DNA of 64,000 bases. Origin: Roseibacillus sp. GTDB taxonomy: Bacteria; Verrucomicrobiota; Verrucomicrobiia; Verrucomicrobiales; Akkermansiaceae. Below are positions 39,499 to 47,973 of this stretch, one piece after another (the first letter of the stretch is position 1; each line of letters begins with the position of its first letter). Location: NCBI GenBank assembly GCA_022448985.1, contig JAKVCR010000047.1, forward strand, positions 1 to 64,000, read 5' to 3'. Under the pieces are notes generated by a model. It was not told the DNA's origin. It did no database searches and saw nothing but the letters and a program-made list of their open reading frames with translations. The position numbers and the translations under genes are program-made.

Positions 39499-40917
39499 TC
39501 ACTTCGCTCGAAAGTGGGGCGCATTCCTCACCGGGAGCCATTTCTTCAATTCGTTCTTGGTTGCGAGGTGCTTGGGATCACTGGCGAGATTGCGCCACTG
39601 CTTCGGATCCTTGGTCACATCGTAGAGTTCTTCCCCGCCCTTGCTGTATTGAATGTAGTGAAAGTGCTCGGAGCGGACCGCATGGTTTGGACCATGCCAG
39701 TGGGGCGAGTGAGTGATCACCGCAGGATAGGGCCACTCGGCCTGCGGATCACGCACCAGGGGAGCGATGCTGCGCCCCTCGACCTTCGGATTCGGGGGCA
39801 GGCCGCATAAATCAAGAAGGGTCGGGTAAAGGTCCAGCAGACTCACCGGTCGCGTGCAGGAACCAGGCTTTGGATTGACCCCCGGTTTTGCGGGCACCTT
39901 GATGATCAGGGGAGTACGGGTGGTCTGCTCCCAGAGCGCGGACTTGGCGAATTTTTTTTCCCCGACGTCATACCCGTGGTCTCCCCACAGCACGACAATG
40001 GTGTTATCGCCGTAACGACTTTTCTCCAACGCCTTGAGGACGTGCCCGACACAGGCATCGGCAAAGGAACCGGCCGCCAGGCACCCCTGCACCGCTTCCT
40101 TCCACTTGCCGCTGCTCCGGATGATTTCTCCGGCTTTCGCTGCCATGCGCCGCCCCCCCTCCGGGATATCCTCGAAATCGCCGGACTTATGGGAAGGCAA
40201 CTGGATCGCATCGAGAGGATGCATCTCGAAGTATTCCCCGGGCAGGTACCATGGCAGATGCGGCAGGTAGATTCCGCATCCCAGGAAGAAGGGCTTCTCG
40301 TGGTCCTGCTGCAGGAAACGGGCTGCACCTTCGACCGTCTTCCAGTCCGCCGTCTCCTCGACAGACTGATCAATCGGAGCCCAGTCGATCAGGCGGGCAA
40401 GGATGGGATTGGAGAATTTCTCCTTCAACCCGTGGCCGTAACGCTCATTCACAGGCGGACGCGGAGTCCCCATCCGGGTACTGTATTGCTTGTCCCAGGA
40501 AACGGGATCGGAAAATTTTCCGTGTGGCTGGTGATACAGCTTACCCCCACCCCAGGCCAGGTAACCATGACCACGGAAGTATTGTGGCAAGGTCACCCAC
40601 TCCCGGTAGTGCGGCAGATCGCGAAACCAGTTCAGGTTGCCGTAGATCCCGGTAGTCGACGGGCGTAAACCCATCATGAGCGCCGTTCGGGAGGGACTGC
40701 ACAAGGGAGCCGCACAGTGGGCCTGCTCAAAAAGCACTCCTCCTTCTGCAAGCGCATCGATATGCGGCGTCCTCGCCTGTGGGTGCCCACCAAGGCATCC
40801 AACCCAGTCATTCAGATCGTCAACCGCAATGAACAGGACGTTTGGCTTCTGCAGGGCAGAGGCACCCGGGGCCAGCGACCCGAGAACCAGGATGGCGAGC
40901 ACCAAACGCATCACCAT
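39499..40917 (-). CDS. Secreted sulfatase (iduronate-2-sulfatase-like)
   Basis: About 472 aa. Signal peptide (MVMRLVLAILVLGSLAPGASA), metal site IAVDDLNDW, formylglycine motif CSPSR with Cys73, then GDHGYDVGEKKF and a long C-terminal region ending in the WRNLASDPKH segment. The VDDLNDWVGCLGGHP opening and YGNLNWFRDLPHY resemble iduronate-2-sulfatase-like members of family S1. Start at 40917 (or 40911) opens the signal peptide; the upstream in-frame ATG at 41019 would overlap the divergent gene. It is divergent from the LarA-like gene, with 89 bases between starts, which suggests a shared control region. Confidence 0.9.
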   Translation of the reverse strand: MVMRLVLAILVLGSLAPGASALQKPNVLFIAVDDLNDWVGCLGGHPQARTPHIDALAEGGVLFEQAHCAAPLCSPSRTALMMGLRPSTTGIYGNLNWFRDLPHYREWVTLPQYFRGHGYLAWGGGKLYHQPHGKFSDPVSWDKQYSTRMGTPRPPVNERYGHGLKEKFSNPILARLIDWAPIDQSVEETADWKTVEGAARFLQQDHEKPFFLGCGIYLPHLPWYLPGEYFEMHPLDAIQLPSHKSGDFEDIPEGGRRMAAKAGEIIRSSGKWKEAVQGCLAAGSFADACVGHVLKALEKSRYGDNTIVVLWGDHGYDVGEKKFAKSALWEQTTRTPLIIKVPAKPGVNPKPGSCTRPVSLLDLYPTLLDLCGLPPNPKVEGRSIAPLVRDPQAEWPYPAVITHSPHWHGPNHAVRSEHFHYIQYSKGGEELYDVTKDPKQWRNLASDPKHLATKNELKKWLPVRNAPHFRAK

Positions 40918-40993
40918 GAAATTCTGGAATGAAAATCCGTGTCTGGCGAGGAATTCCACCACCTGGAAACTGGATCCGATCCCATCGCATTGT

Positions 40994-40998
40994 GGGAG
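40994..40998 (+). promoter_or_regulatory. Ribosome binding site GGGAG deciding the start at 41007
   Basis: GGGAG at 40994-40998 lies 8 bases before ATG 41007 but only 2 bases before ATG 41001, so 41007 is the better start for the LarA-like protein. A clear Shine-Dalgarno is uncommon in this window. Confidence 0.6.
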
Positions 40999-41006
40999 AC
41001 ATGTCG

Positions 41007-42302
41007 ATGGGCAGGGCAATTCAAGCCTTCACCCTGCGAGGGCCTCCTGCCACACTCCGCCACCGTTCAAGACAGCTCATGCAGGTCCACCGCGTCCACC
41101 AGCACCTCGTCTCCAACCCGCTTGCTGATGTGGAGACCGAGGTCCATCGGCAATTGGATGCACTCGGGACGAGGCCGCCCCGGGGGGAGGTTGCCATCAC
41201 GGCGGGAAGCCGTGGCATCGACAACATTGCAGCTATCACGCGCGCGGCCGGGGACTGGCTGCGCCAGCATGGCGCCACCCCCTTCCTGACTCCCTGCATG
41301 GGATCTCACAACGGAGCGACCGCAGAGGGACAGCAAGTCATGGTCGAGTCACTCGGTCTCACCGAGGAGGCCACCGGAATGGAGATCCGGTCCAGCATGG
41401 ACGTGGTCAGGGTAGGAGATGTGGCCACGGGGGAAGTCTGGATGGATCGGCACTGTTTTGAGGCTGCTGGCGTCCTTGTCCTCAACCGCATCAAGTTACA
41501 CACCTGCTTCTCCGGCCCTGTCCAGAGCGGCCTGACCAAGATGATGGTGGTCGGAATGGGGAAGATCAAATCAGCGGAAACCTTCCACTCCTCCCCCACT
41601 CCCGTCATGAAGAACATGCTCCTGGAAATGGGCCGGTGTGTCATCGAATCAGGGAAGATTTTCGCTGGCCTCGCCCTCCTGGAGGACGGCTTCGACCGGA
41701 CTGCGGAGCTTCATGCCGTCCACCCCGGGGACATCCTCGAAAAGGAACCTTCCCTGCTGGAGCGCCACCGCGCCTACTTCCCCACCCTTCCCGTCGACGA
41801 CATCAATGTCCTGGTGGTGAAGGAGATCGGCAAGACCTTCAGCGGCACGGGCATGGACACCAACGTCATCGGCTACCGGGGGGTGAATGGCTACGAGGAC
41901 CTTGCCCGACCCCGCATCACCGCCATTGCAGCCCTCTCCCTTTCGGAAGCGACCCGCGGGAATGCCATCGGAGTAGGTCTGGCCGACTTCATCACCAGGC
42001 GCCTGCGCGACTCAATCGACGAGGAAAAGACCTTCACCAATGTCTTCACCACCGGCGACATGCGCCGCATGGCCATTCCCTGCACTCTCCGCGACGAACA
42101 GGAGGTGGTGAGCCGCATGCGCGAGCGTTACGGGGAGGAGGGCTGGATCTTCATCCCCAATACCCTGCACCTTGAGACCCTCTACGTAAGCGCCGACCTG
42201 GCCGTCACCCTGGCGAAGCATCCCCGCTGCGAAGTGGAACCCGATCCCCTTCCCCTCAGCTTCGATGCCGGGGGACGGGTTGAACTCGGGTTCGAAGGAT
42301 AG
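41007..42302 (+). CDS. LarA-like (DUF2088, lactate racemase family) protein
   Basis: About 431 aa. Shows the LarA-family N-terminal domain (VAITAGSRGIDNI, FLTPCMGSHNGATAEGQ) and central GPVQSGLTKMMVVGMGKIKSAE and KTFSGTGMDTNVIGY motifs. LarA proteins are nickel-pincer-cofactor racemases or epimerases acting on 2-hydroxy acids. This divergent subgroup has no assigned substrate, and no larB/larC/larE genes are nearby. The start at 41007 is supported by GGGAG 8 bases upstream. A sugar-acid 2-epimerisation role would fit the sulfatase neighbour and the operon at 8022 but is not shown. Confidence 0.8.
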   Translation: MGRAIQAFTLRGPPATLRHRSRQLMQVHRVHQHLVSNPLADVETEVHRQLDALGTRPPRGEVAITAGSRGIDNIAAITRAAGDWLRQHGATPFLTPCMGSHNGATAEGQQVMVESLGLTEEATGMEIRSSMDVVRVGDVATGEVWMDRHCFEAAGVLVLNRIKLHTCFSGPVQSGLTKMMVVGMGKIKSAETFHSSPTPVMKNMLLEMGRCVIESGKIFAGLALLEDGFDRTAELHAVHPGDILEKEPSLLERHRAYFPTLPVDDINVLVVKEIGKTFSGTGMDTNVIGYRGVNGYEDLARPRITAIAALSLSEATRGNAIGVGLADFITRRLRDSIDEEKTFTNVFTTGDMRRMAIPCTLRDEQEVVSRMRERYGEEGWIFIPNTLHLETLYVSADLAVTLAKHPRCEVEPDPLPLSFDAGGRVELGFEG

Positions 42303-42347
42303 CGTTTGCCCCGATAAGGCAGACGCACTCCGGTCTCATCCTGAAAT

Positions 42348-43637
42348 TCAGGCCTTTGCCGGGCGACGTGAACCCCCTCGGCGACGATTGCGATATCGCC
42401 TCTGCGGACGACGATTTCCACGAACGGATTTCTTCGCCACCCTTCGATTCCCACTGGCACCCCGCCCGCTGGCATGGCGTTCCGCAAGGACCGGTAAATG
42501 CCAGGCGTGATCATCCGACACCGGGATGGTCTGCTGGATCAGTTTCTCGATATCGCGCAGGAACTCGCGTTCTTCCGGAGAGCAGAATGAGACGGCATTC
42601 CCCATCGCTCCGGCCCGGCCAGTTCTTCCGATACGATGTATGTAGGCTTCCGGTTCGTTGGGAAGATCGAAGTTCACTACGAGGGTAACATCCTTCACAT
42701 CAACACCACGGGCCGCAACGTCAGTGGCCACCAGCACAGGCACGCTCCCCTTGCGAAATCGATTCAGGGTCCGGTCCCGTTGCGCCTGCGAACGATTCCC
42801 GTGAATGGCTTCTGCCTTGATACCGGCTTTATTCAAATGGCGCGCCAGCTTGTCTGATCCATGCTTGGTCCGTGAAAAGACAATCGCCAGTTCTCCATCC
42901 CCCTGCGCTTTCAATCGCTGAACGAGCAGAGAACGCTTATCTGCGCGCTCGATGAAGCAGATTTCCTGCTGCACATCTTCAGCAGTGGTCTTCTCCGGTT
43001 CGATCGTAATGGTCACCGGATCGCACAGGATGGTCCGGGCGAGATTGACAATCGGCTTGGCAAGAGTCGCCGAAAAGAAGAGCGATTGGCGTTCCTGCGG
43101 CAGGAGATCCACAATGCGGGTCACATCACGCTGAAATCCCATGTCCAACATACGATCGACCTCATCGAGAACGAAGAATTCAACATCGGAGAGATCAATG
43201 TGGCCCTGCTCAACGAGGTCCAGCAGGCGCCCGGGGCAGGCCACCAGAATATCAACACCTCTCCTCATGGCGCTCACCTGAGGTCCCTGGCCCACTCCCC
43301 CGTAAACCAGAGCGTGATAAATATCCAGGTGCTTGCCGTAGGTTCGCAGACTCTCCCCGACCTGACTGGCGAGTTCCCGGGTGGGGGTGAGTACGAGAAC
43401 GCGGGCAGTCCGGGCACGGATATTCTGCGGGTCTTCGTACAACACGTTCAGGATAGGCAGGGAGAATGCCGCGGTCTTCCCCGTTCCCGTTTGAGCACAG
43501 CCGAGAAGATCCCTTCCCTCGAGCAAAGGCGGAATAGCCTGGGCCTGGATGGGCGTGAGGGATTGATAATTGCGCTCGCGAAGAGCGCGCTGGATGGGCG
43601 CAGAAAGTTGCAACGCCTCAAACGAGGTTGGATTCAT
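42348..43637 (-). CDS. DEAD-box ATP-dependent RNA helicase (RhlE-like)
   Basis: Cytoplasmic helicase of 429 aa. Q motif (SLTPIQAQAIP), Walker A AQTGTGKT, PTRELA, motif II DEVD in place of the usual DEAD (VLDEVDRMLDMGF), SAT, then helicase C motifs (HGNRSQAQRD, ATDVAARGVD, HRIGRTGRAG). The tail is Arg-rich (RRPQRRYRNRRRGG) and likely binds RNA. The length fits the RhlE group. It has a 258-base upstream region shared with the divergent esterase gene. Cold-shock control through a long leader is common in this family but not shown here. Confidence 0.94.
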   Translation of the reverse strand: MNPTSFEALQLSAPIQRALRERNYQSLTPIQAQAIPPLLEGRDLLGCAQTGTGKTAAFSLPILNVLYEDPQNIRARTARVLVLTPTRELASQVGESLRTYGKHLDIYHALVYGGVGQGPQVSAMRRGVDILVACPGRLLDLVEQGHIDLSDVEFFVLDEVDRMLDMGFQRDVTRIVDLLPQERQSLFFSATLAKPIVNLARTILCDPVTITIEPEKTTAEDVQQEICFIERADKRSLLVQRLKAQGDGELAIVFSRTKHGSDKLARHLNKAGIKAEAIHGNRSQAQRDRTLNRFRKGSVPVLVATDVAARGVDVKDVTLVVNFDLPNEPEAYIHRIGRTGRAGAMGNAVSFCSPEEREFLRDIEKLIQQTIPVSDDHAWHLPVLAERHASGRGASGNRRVAKKSVRGNRRPQRRYRNRRRGGSRRPAKA

Positions 43638-43748
43638 TTCGGTCTGGAGCCCGGCTTCCGGAGCGGTGCCTGGGCAAATCTCGATGAGGGGGTATTAGCA
43701 GGAACCCAGAACCATTCTCTCATCGACAGGAGATCGGAAAAGGGACCG

Positions 43749-43795
43749 AACCGATACTAGGGATTCGGTTGCCGACGCACAGGCCGGACGTCCGG
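43749..43795. other. Palindromes in the helicase/esterase intergenic region
   Basis: AACCGA (43749-43754) is repeated inverted as TCGGTT (43765-43770). A perfect 12-base palindrome CCGGACGTCCGG follows at 43784-43795. They lie about 110-160 bases upstream of the minus-strand helicase gene and about 100 bases upstream of the plus-strand esterase gene. They could be an operator or leader structures; no function can be assigned from the sequence. Confidence 0.35.
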
Positions 43796-43895
43796 GTGTA
43801 TACGCACAATCACAGGATAAGCAAGGTCATTGTTCTTTTCAGACTGACAACCGGGAAGAATCGAGTTCGTATTCTCCACCCTTACCTGACAAACC

Positions 43896-44642
43896 ATGCG
43901 CCGATTCATCACAATCAGCTTCGCTGCCGTCCTGCTCTCCTGCATTACCCTTTGTGCCGGGCAACCGGCTCCGGGTGTGCAGGTCGAACTCACTCATAAG
44001 GTCTCCGACAAACAAACCCTTCCCTACCTCTTCTACCTTCCCAGGGAATACGACTCCGCCTCGGACAAAAAGTGGCCGGTTATTCTCTTTCTTCACGGGC
44101 GCGGTGAGAGCCGGGGTCCCCTCAGCATCGTGGCCAAGTGGGGACCGCCCCGTATGGCCAAGCGCGGCGACTCCCTCCCTTACATTGTCATTTCCCCACA
44201 GTGTCCGGCCGCGAGTCGCTGGACCGACGACGACCAGCAAAGCGGTGTCATCAGGCTCCTCGACCACATCAGCGAAAAGTTCCCGGTCGATCGCTCGCGC
44301 ATCTACCTCACCGGCCTCAGCATGGGGGGATATGGTAGCTGGAAAATGGCCGCCAGTCATCCGGATCGCTTTGCCGCAGTTTCACCCATCTGCGGACGGG
44401 GCAACCCGGAGGACGCCGCCAAACTTGTCGACGTTCCCATCTGGGTATTCCACGGCACCGAGGACAAAGCAGTGCTTTATCGGCATTCCGCCGAGATGGT
44501 GGAAGCCATCCACAAGGCCGGTGGAAAAAAGATTCGGTTCACCACCCTCCAGCATGTGGGCCACAACAGCTGGTCCGCAGCCTACGCCACCCCGGAACTC
44601 TACCAGTGGTTCGACAAGCACCGGCGCCCGCAATCAAAGTAA
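43896..44642 (+). CDS. Secreted phospholipase/carboxylesterase-like alpha/beta-hydrolase
   Basis: Protein of 248 aa with a signal peptide (MRRFITISFAAVLLSCITLCAG). Oxyanion-hole region ILFLHGRGESRG, nucleophile elbow GLSMGGYGSW, Asp in VFHGTEDKAV and His in HVGHNSW form the triad. It resembles PHB-depolymerase/feruloyl-esterase-like secreted hydrolases common in polysaccharide-degrading bacteria. It lies 94 bases upstream of the third cytochrome/DUF1501 pair on the same strand, so it could be co-transcribed with it. Confidence 0.88.
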   Translation: MRRFITISFAAVLLSCITLCAGQPAPGVQVELTHKVSDKQTLPYLFYLPREYDSASDKKWPVILFLHGRGESRGPLSIVAKWGPPRMAKRGDSLPYIVISPQCPAASRWTDDDQQSGVIRLLDHISEKFPVDRSRIYLTGLSMGGYGSWKMAASHPDRFAAVSPICGRGNPEDAAKLVDVPIWVFHGTEDKAVLYRHSAEMVEAIHKAGGKKIRFTTLQHVGHNSWSAAYATPELYQWFDKHRRPQSK

Positions 44643-44736
44643 TCCGGGGTGTTTCCGCCCACCCTCATACATTCATCACCCGATCCAACCCCCCGGATTT
44701 CTCTTTTCCCACCCGAGGCCCGCGGTAGGATCGTGC

Positions 44737-47700
44737 ATGCCTGCATACCGGACAGCATGCCTCCTCCCCCTTGCATGGGCCTGCCTGATGCTTTCCGCTG
44801 ATGCGGGTGCATCAGATTTCAGCAGGGAGATCCAGCCCCTCCTGGCTAATCACTGCTATGCCTGCCACGGACCGGACGCCAAGACCCGCAAGAGTGGATT
44901 ACGCTTTGACCTGCGCGAGGTGGCAACCAGTGAATTGGAGTCGGGTGCCCGTGCCATCGTGCCCGGCGACCTTGAGGAGAGCGAACTGGTCCGCCGGATC
45001 TTCTCCAAGGATCCCGATGAGATGATGCCCCCCCCGGACTTCCGCAAACGCCTCAGTGACGGGGCCAGGGAAAAACTCGCTGGGTGGATCAAGGCAGGGG
45101 CGCACTACGAAAAACACTGGTCCTTCCTCCCCGTCGAGAAACCCGCGGTGCCACAGGTCAAGGATGGGGATTGGCCCCGCAATCCAATCGACAACTTTAT
45201 CCTCGCCCGGCTGGAAGAACAACAGATGAAACCCTCCCCCGAGGCCAGTCGCCGAAACCTGGTGCGGCGTGTCTCCCTCGACCTCCGTGGACTTCCTCCT
45301 TCGCCCGCGGAACTGACCCGGCATTCAACCGGCAATGACGAAGAACAGTTCGCCCGCCTCATCGAGGCCATGATCGATTCCCCGCACTACGGCGAACGCA
45401 TGGCCCAGGACTGGCTCGACCTCGCCCGCTACGGCGACACCAACGGCTACCACAACGACTCCGTGCGCGACATGTGGCTCTACCGGGACTACGTCATCGA
45501 ATCCTTCAACCGGAATAAGCCCTTTGATCGCTTTATCGTGGAGAACATGGCCGGGGACCTTCTCCCCGACGCCGACGACACCACCCGGGTCGCTTCCGGT
45601 TTCAACCGTTGCGTAACCTTCAACGAGGAAGGAGGGGCTGATCCCGATGAATTCTACGTTACCTATGCGGTGGACCGCGCCAACACCACCGGCCAGGTCT
45701 TCCTCGGTCTCACGGTGGGTTGCGCCCAGTGCCACGACCACAAGTATGATCCCATCTCGCAGAAGGAGTACTACCAACTCTACGCCTTCTTCAACAGCGT
45801 GGACGGCGAGATCGGGGCCGGAGGCCGGAGCGGCTACCACAACAAGCCCCTTCCCCCGCTCCTCAAGGTCAGCCCCGGAACCCATCAGCAGAAGCGAAAG
45901 GACCAGCAATCACGCCTCGAAGCCAGAACCGCGGAACTTAAGGATGCCCGTGAGCGCCCGGAATTCACCGATCCCGGAGGCGACCTCGCCCCAGCCCTCA
46001 AGGAGTGGCTCACCTCCCTGGCCCTGCCCAAAACCGGAGTGCTACCCGTCAAGAACGGCCTGCAGCTTCACCTCGACGCGGGCTCCTTCGACGCACCGGG
46101 CGGATTTGTAAAGGAGTGGCCGGACCTTTCCGGAAACAAGCGCACCGCGGTGGCCACTGGCCAGCCCAAGCAATTCGGCCGGGCTCTCAACGGCCATCCC
46201 GCCATCCGCCTCGATGGCAAGAAGGACTTCCTTCGCACCGAATCCGGGGCCGGACATCTTGGAGGCGACTTCACCATGGCGCTTGTCCTCCAGTTCAATG
46301 AGCTTGCCAATCACCAGATGGCTCTCATGTGGGGCGACGAGTCCCAGGGCAAACGCCGCGCCTTCTGGAAGACCGACAAGAACAAATTCAGCTTCAATGG
46401 CTACGGCGCTGACATGGTGGGCAGCGCGGATCTCAAGCGTGCGGTTCCGGTGGTGGCCATCATCACCCAGCAGGGTTCGAACAACGACACCCGTTTCCGC
46501 CTCAATGGCAAGGACGGCGGCGGAGGCGGGGTGGGCCTTTCCGGCTTCCAGAACAAGGCCATCACCATCGGGGCCAATAATGCGGGTGCAGAAAAAACGG
46601 CCGCCGACTTCGCTGAAGTCCTCGTCTACGACCGCGCTCTTGATGCCAACGAGCAGGCCGCAGTGGGATTCTATCTCGGCACCAAATACAAGATCGACGG
46701 GGAATGGAACCCGGCTCCCGCGGACATCATGGCCCTCGCCGCCAAGCCCGGGAAGGAACGAACAGAAGGCGAACAGAAGAAGCTCTTCTCCTACTTCATC
46801 AACTATGTGCACGCGGGGTCGCGTGACCTCTTCCGCAAACTGGAGTCCGGGATTGCGGAAACCCGGAAGGAACTCGACCAGACCGGCAAGTCCCTTCCCA
46901 CCACCATGGTGATGGTCGAGATGAAGAAGCGTAAACCGGCCCACGTCCTGATGCGGGGAGATTTCCGCCAACCAGGCGAAGAGGTCGAACCGGATGTCCC
47001 CGCCATCTTCCCCCGCCTGCCCGCTGACCAGCCCCGCAACCGCCTGGGACTGGCCTACTGGCTCACCGACCCCAGCCACCCCCTCGTGTCCCGGGTGATG
47101 GTCAACCGCCTCTGGAAGCAGTTGTTCGGTACCGGACTGGTGAAAACCCTCGGGGACTTGGGCACCCAGGGGGAACGCCCGAGCCATCCCGCGTTGCTGG
47201 ACTGGCTGGCCGCCGACTTCGTCGAGCATGGCTGGGACGTCAAGCGCCTCCAGCGTCTCATGCTCACGTCCGCCACCTACCGGCAATCGTCGGTCAACCG
47301 TCAGCGCTACCGGGCCAGCGACCCCGGCAACCGGCTCCTCTCCCGCGCCCCCCGCTTTCGTCTCTCGGCCGAGGAAGTCCGCGATGGCGCGCTCTCCATC
47401 AGCGGACTCCTTAATCCCTCCCTCGGGGGACCGAGCGTCTTCCCCTACCAACCCGCAAACTACCTCAGCAGCATCGGCAAGGGATGGAAGGAGAGCAGCG
47501 GCGAGGCCCTTTACCGACGGGGACTCTACACTTTCTGGCGCCGTACCATGCTCTACCCCACCTTCCAGATCTTCGATGCGCCCAGCCGCGAGTTCTGTTC
47601 CGTCAACCGCCCTCGCACCAACACCCCGCTGCAGGCCCTCGTCACCCTGAATGACCCCGCCTTCGTGGAAGCTGCCCGCATGTTCGGCCAGCGCATCCTC

Positions 47701-47970
47701 TCCGAAGGGGGCAACAACGACCAGGACCGCCTCACCTTCGCCTTCACCCTCTCCACCTCCCGCCCCCCGCAGGAAGCCGAGTTGAAGATCCTGTCTGCCA
47801 CCCTCACCGAGCAGCGGGAGGAGTTTCGAGCCCACCCCGACCGTGCCGCGCAACTCATCAGCAATGGAAAATCCACTCCTGCGGAAGGCGCCGATCCCAT
47901 TGAACTGGCGGCCTGGACCGCGGTGGGCAATATCCTCCTCAATCTCGACGAAACAATAACCCGCGAGTAA
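44737..47970 (+). CDS. PSD1 cytochrome DUF1549-LamG-DUF1553 protein (pair 3)
   Basis: Protein of 1077 aa. Signal peptide (MPAYRTACLLPLAWACLMLSADAGA), heme site CYACHG (about 40), DUF1549 (about 150-380) with a second motif CAQCHDHKYDP (about 329), a laminin-G/concanavalin-like insert (about 441-657: GLQLHLDAGSF, LVYDRALDANEQAAVGFYLG), then DUF1553 (about 745-1055: SRVMVNRLWKQLFGTGLVKT, RTNTPLQALVTLNDPAFVEAA). The ATG at 44737 opens the signal peptide; the same frame is accidentally open upstream through the esterase gene and was disregarded. It is followed after 3 bases by a DUF1501 gene. The insert is probably a carbohydrate-binding module. Confidence 0.93.
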   Translation: MPAYRTACLLPLAWACLMLSADAGASDFSREIQPLLANHCYACHGPDAKTRKSGLRFDLREVATSELESGARAIVPGDLEESELVRRIFSKDPDEMMPPPDFRKRLSDGAREKLAGWIKAGAHYEKHWSFLPVEKPAVPQVKDGDWPRNPIDNFILARLEEQQMKPSPEASRRNLVRRVSLDLRGLPPSPAELTRHSTGNDEEQFARLIEAMIDSPHYGERMAQDWLDLARYGDTNGYHNDSVRDMWLYRDYVIESFNRNKPFDRFIVENMAGDLLPDADDTTRVASGFNRCVTFNEEGGADPDEFYVTYAVDRANTTGQVFLGLTVGCAQCHDHKYDPISQKEYYQLYAFFNSVDGEIGAGGRSGYHNKPLPPLLKVSPGTHQQKRKDQQSRLEARTAELKDARERPEFTDPGGDLAPALKEWLTSLALPKTGVLPVKNGLQLHLDAGSFDAPGGFVKEWPDLSGNKRTAVATGQPKQFGRALNGHPAIRLDGKKDFLRTESGAGHLGGDFTMALVLQFNELANHQMALMWGDESQGKRRAFWKTDKNKFSFNGYGADMVGSADLKRAVPVVAIITQQGSNNDTRFRLNGKDGGGGGVGLSGFQNKAITIGANNAGAEKTAADFAEVLVYDRALDANEQAAVGFYLGTKYKIDGEWNPAPADIMALAAKPGKERTEGEQKKLFSYFINYVHAGSRDLFRKLESGIAETRKELDQTGKSLPTTMVMVEMKKRKPAHVLMRGDFRQPGEEVEPDVPAIFPRLPADQPRNRLGLAYWLTDPSHPLVSRVMVNRLWKQLFGTGLVKTLGDLGTQGERPSHPALLDWLAADFVEHGWDVKRLQRLMLTSATYRQSSVNRQRYRASDPGNRLLSRAPRFRLSAEEVRDGALSISGLLNPSLGGPSVFPYQPANYLSSIGKGWKESSGEALYRRGLYTFWRRTMLYPTFQIFDAPSREFCSVNRPRTNTPLQALVTLNDPAFVEAARMFGQRILSEGGNNDQDRLTFAFTLSTSRPPQEAELKILSATLTEQREEFRAHPDRAAQLISNGKSTPAEGADPIELAAWTAVGNILLNLDETITRE

Positions 47971-47973
47971 CCG

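Noticed and set aside
43954-44736. Upstream in-frame extension of the third PSD1 gene through the esterase
   Set aside because: The signal peptide begins at 44737, and the extension overlaps a complete esterase in another frame.
46042-47853. Long minus-strand open frame of 603 codons opposite the LamG-DUF1553 region
   Set aside because: Low-complexity Gly/Glu/Val translation with no motif, wholly inside the well-supported PSD1 gene.
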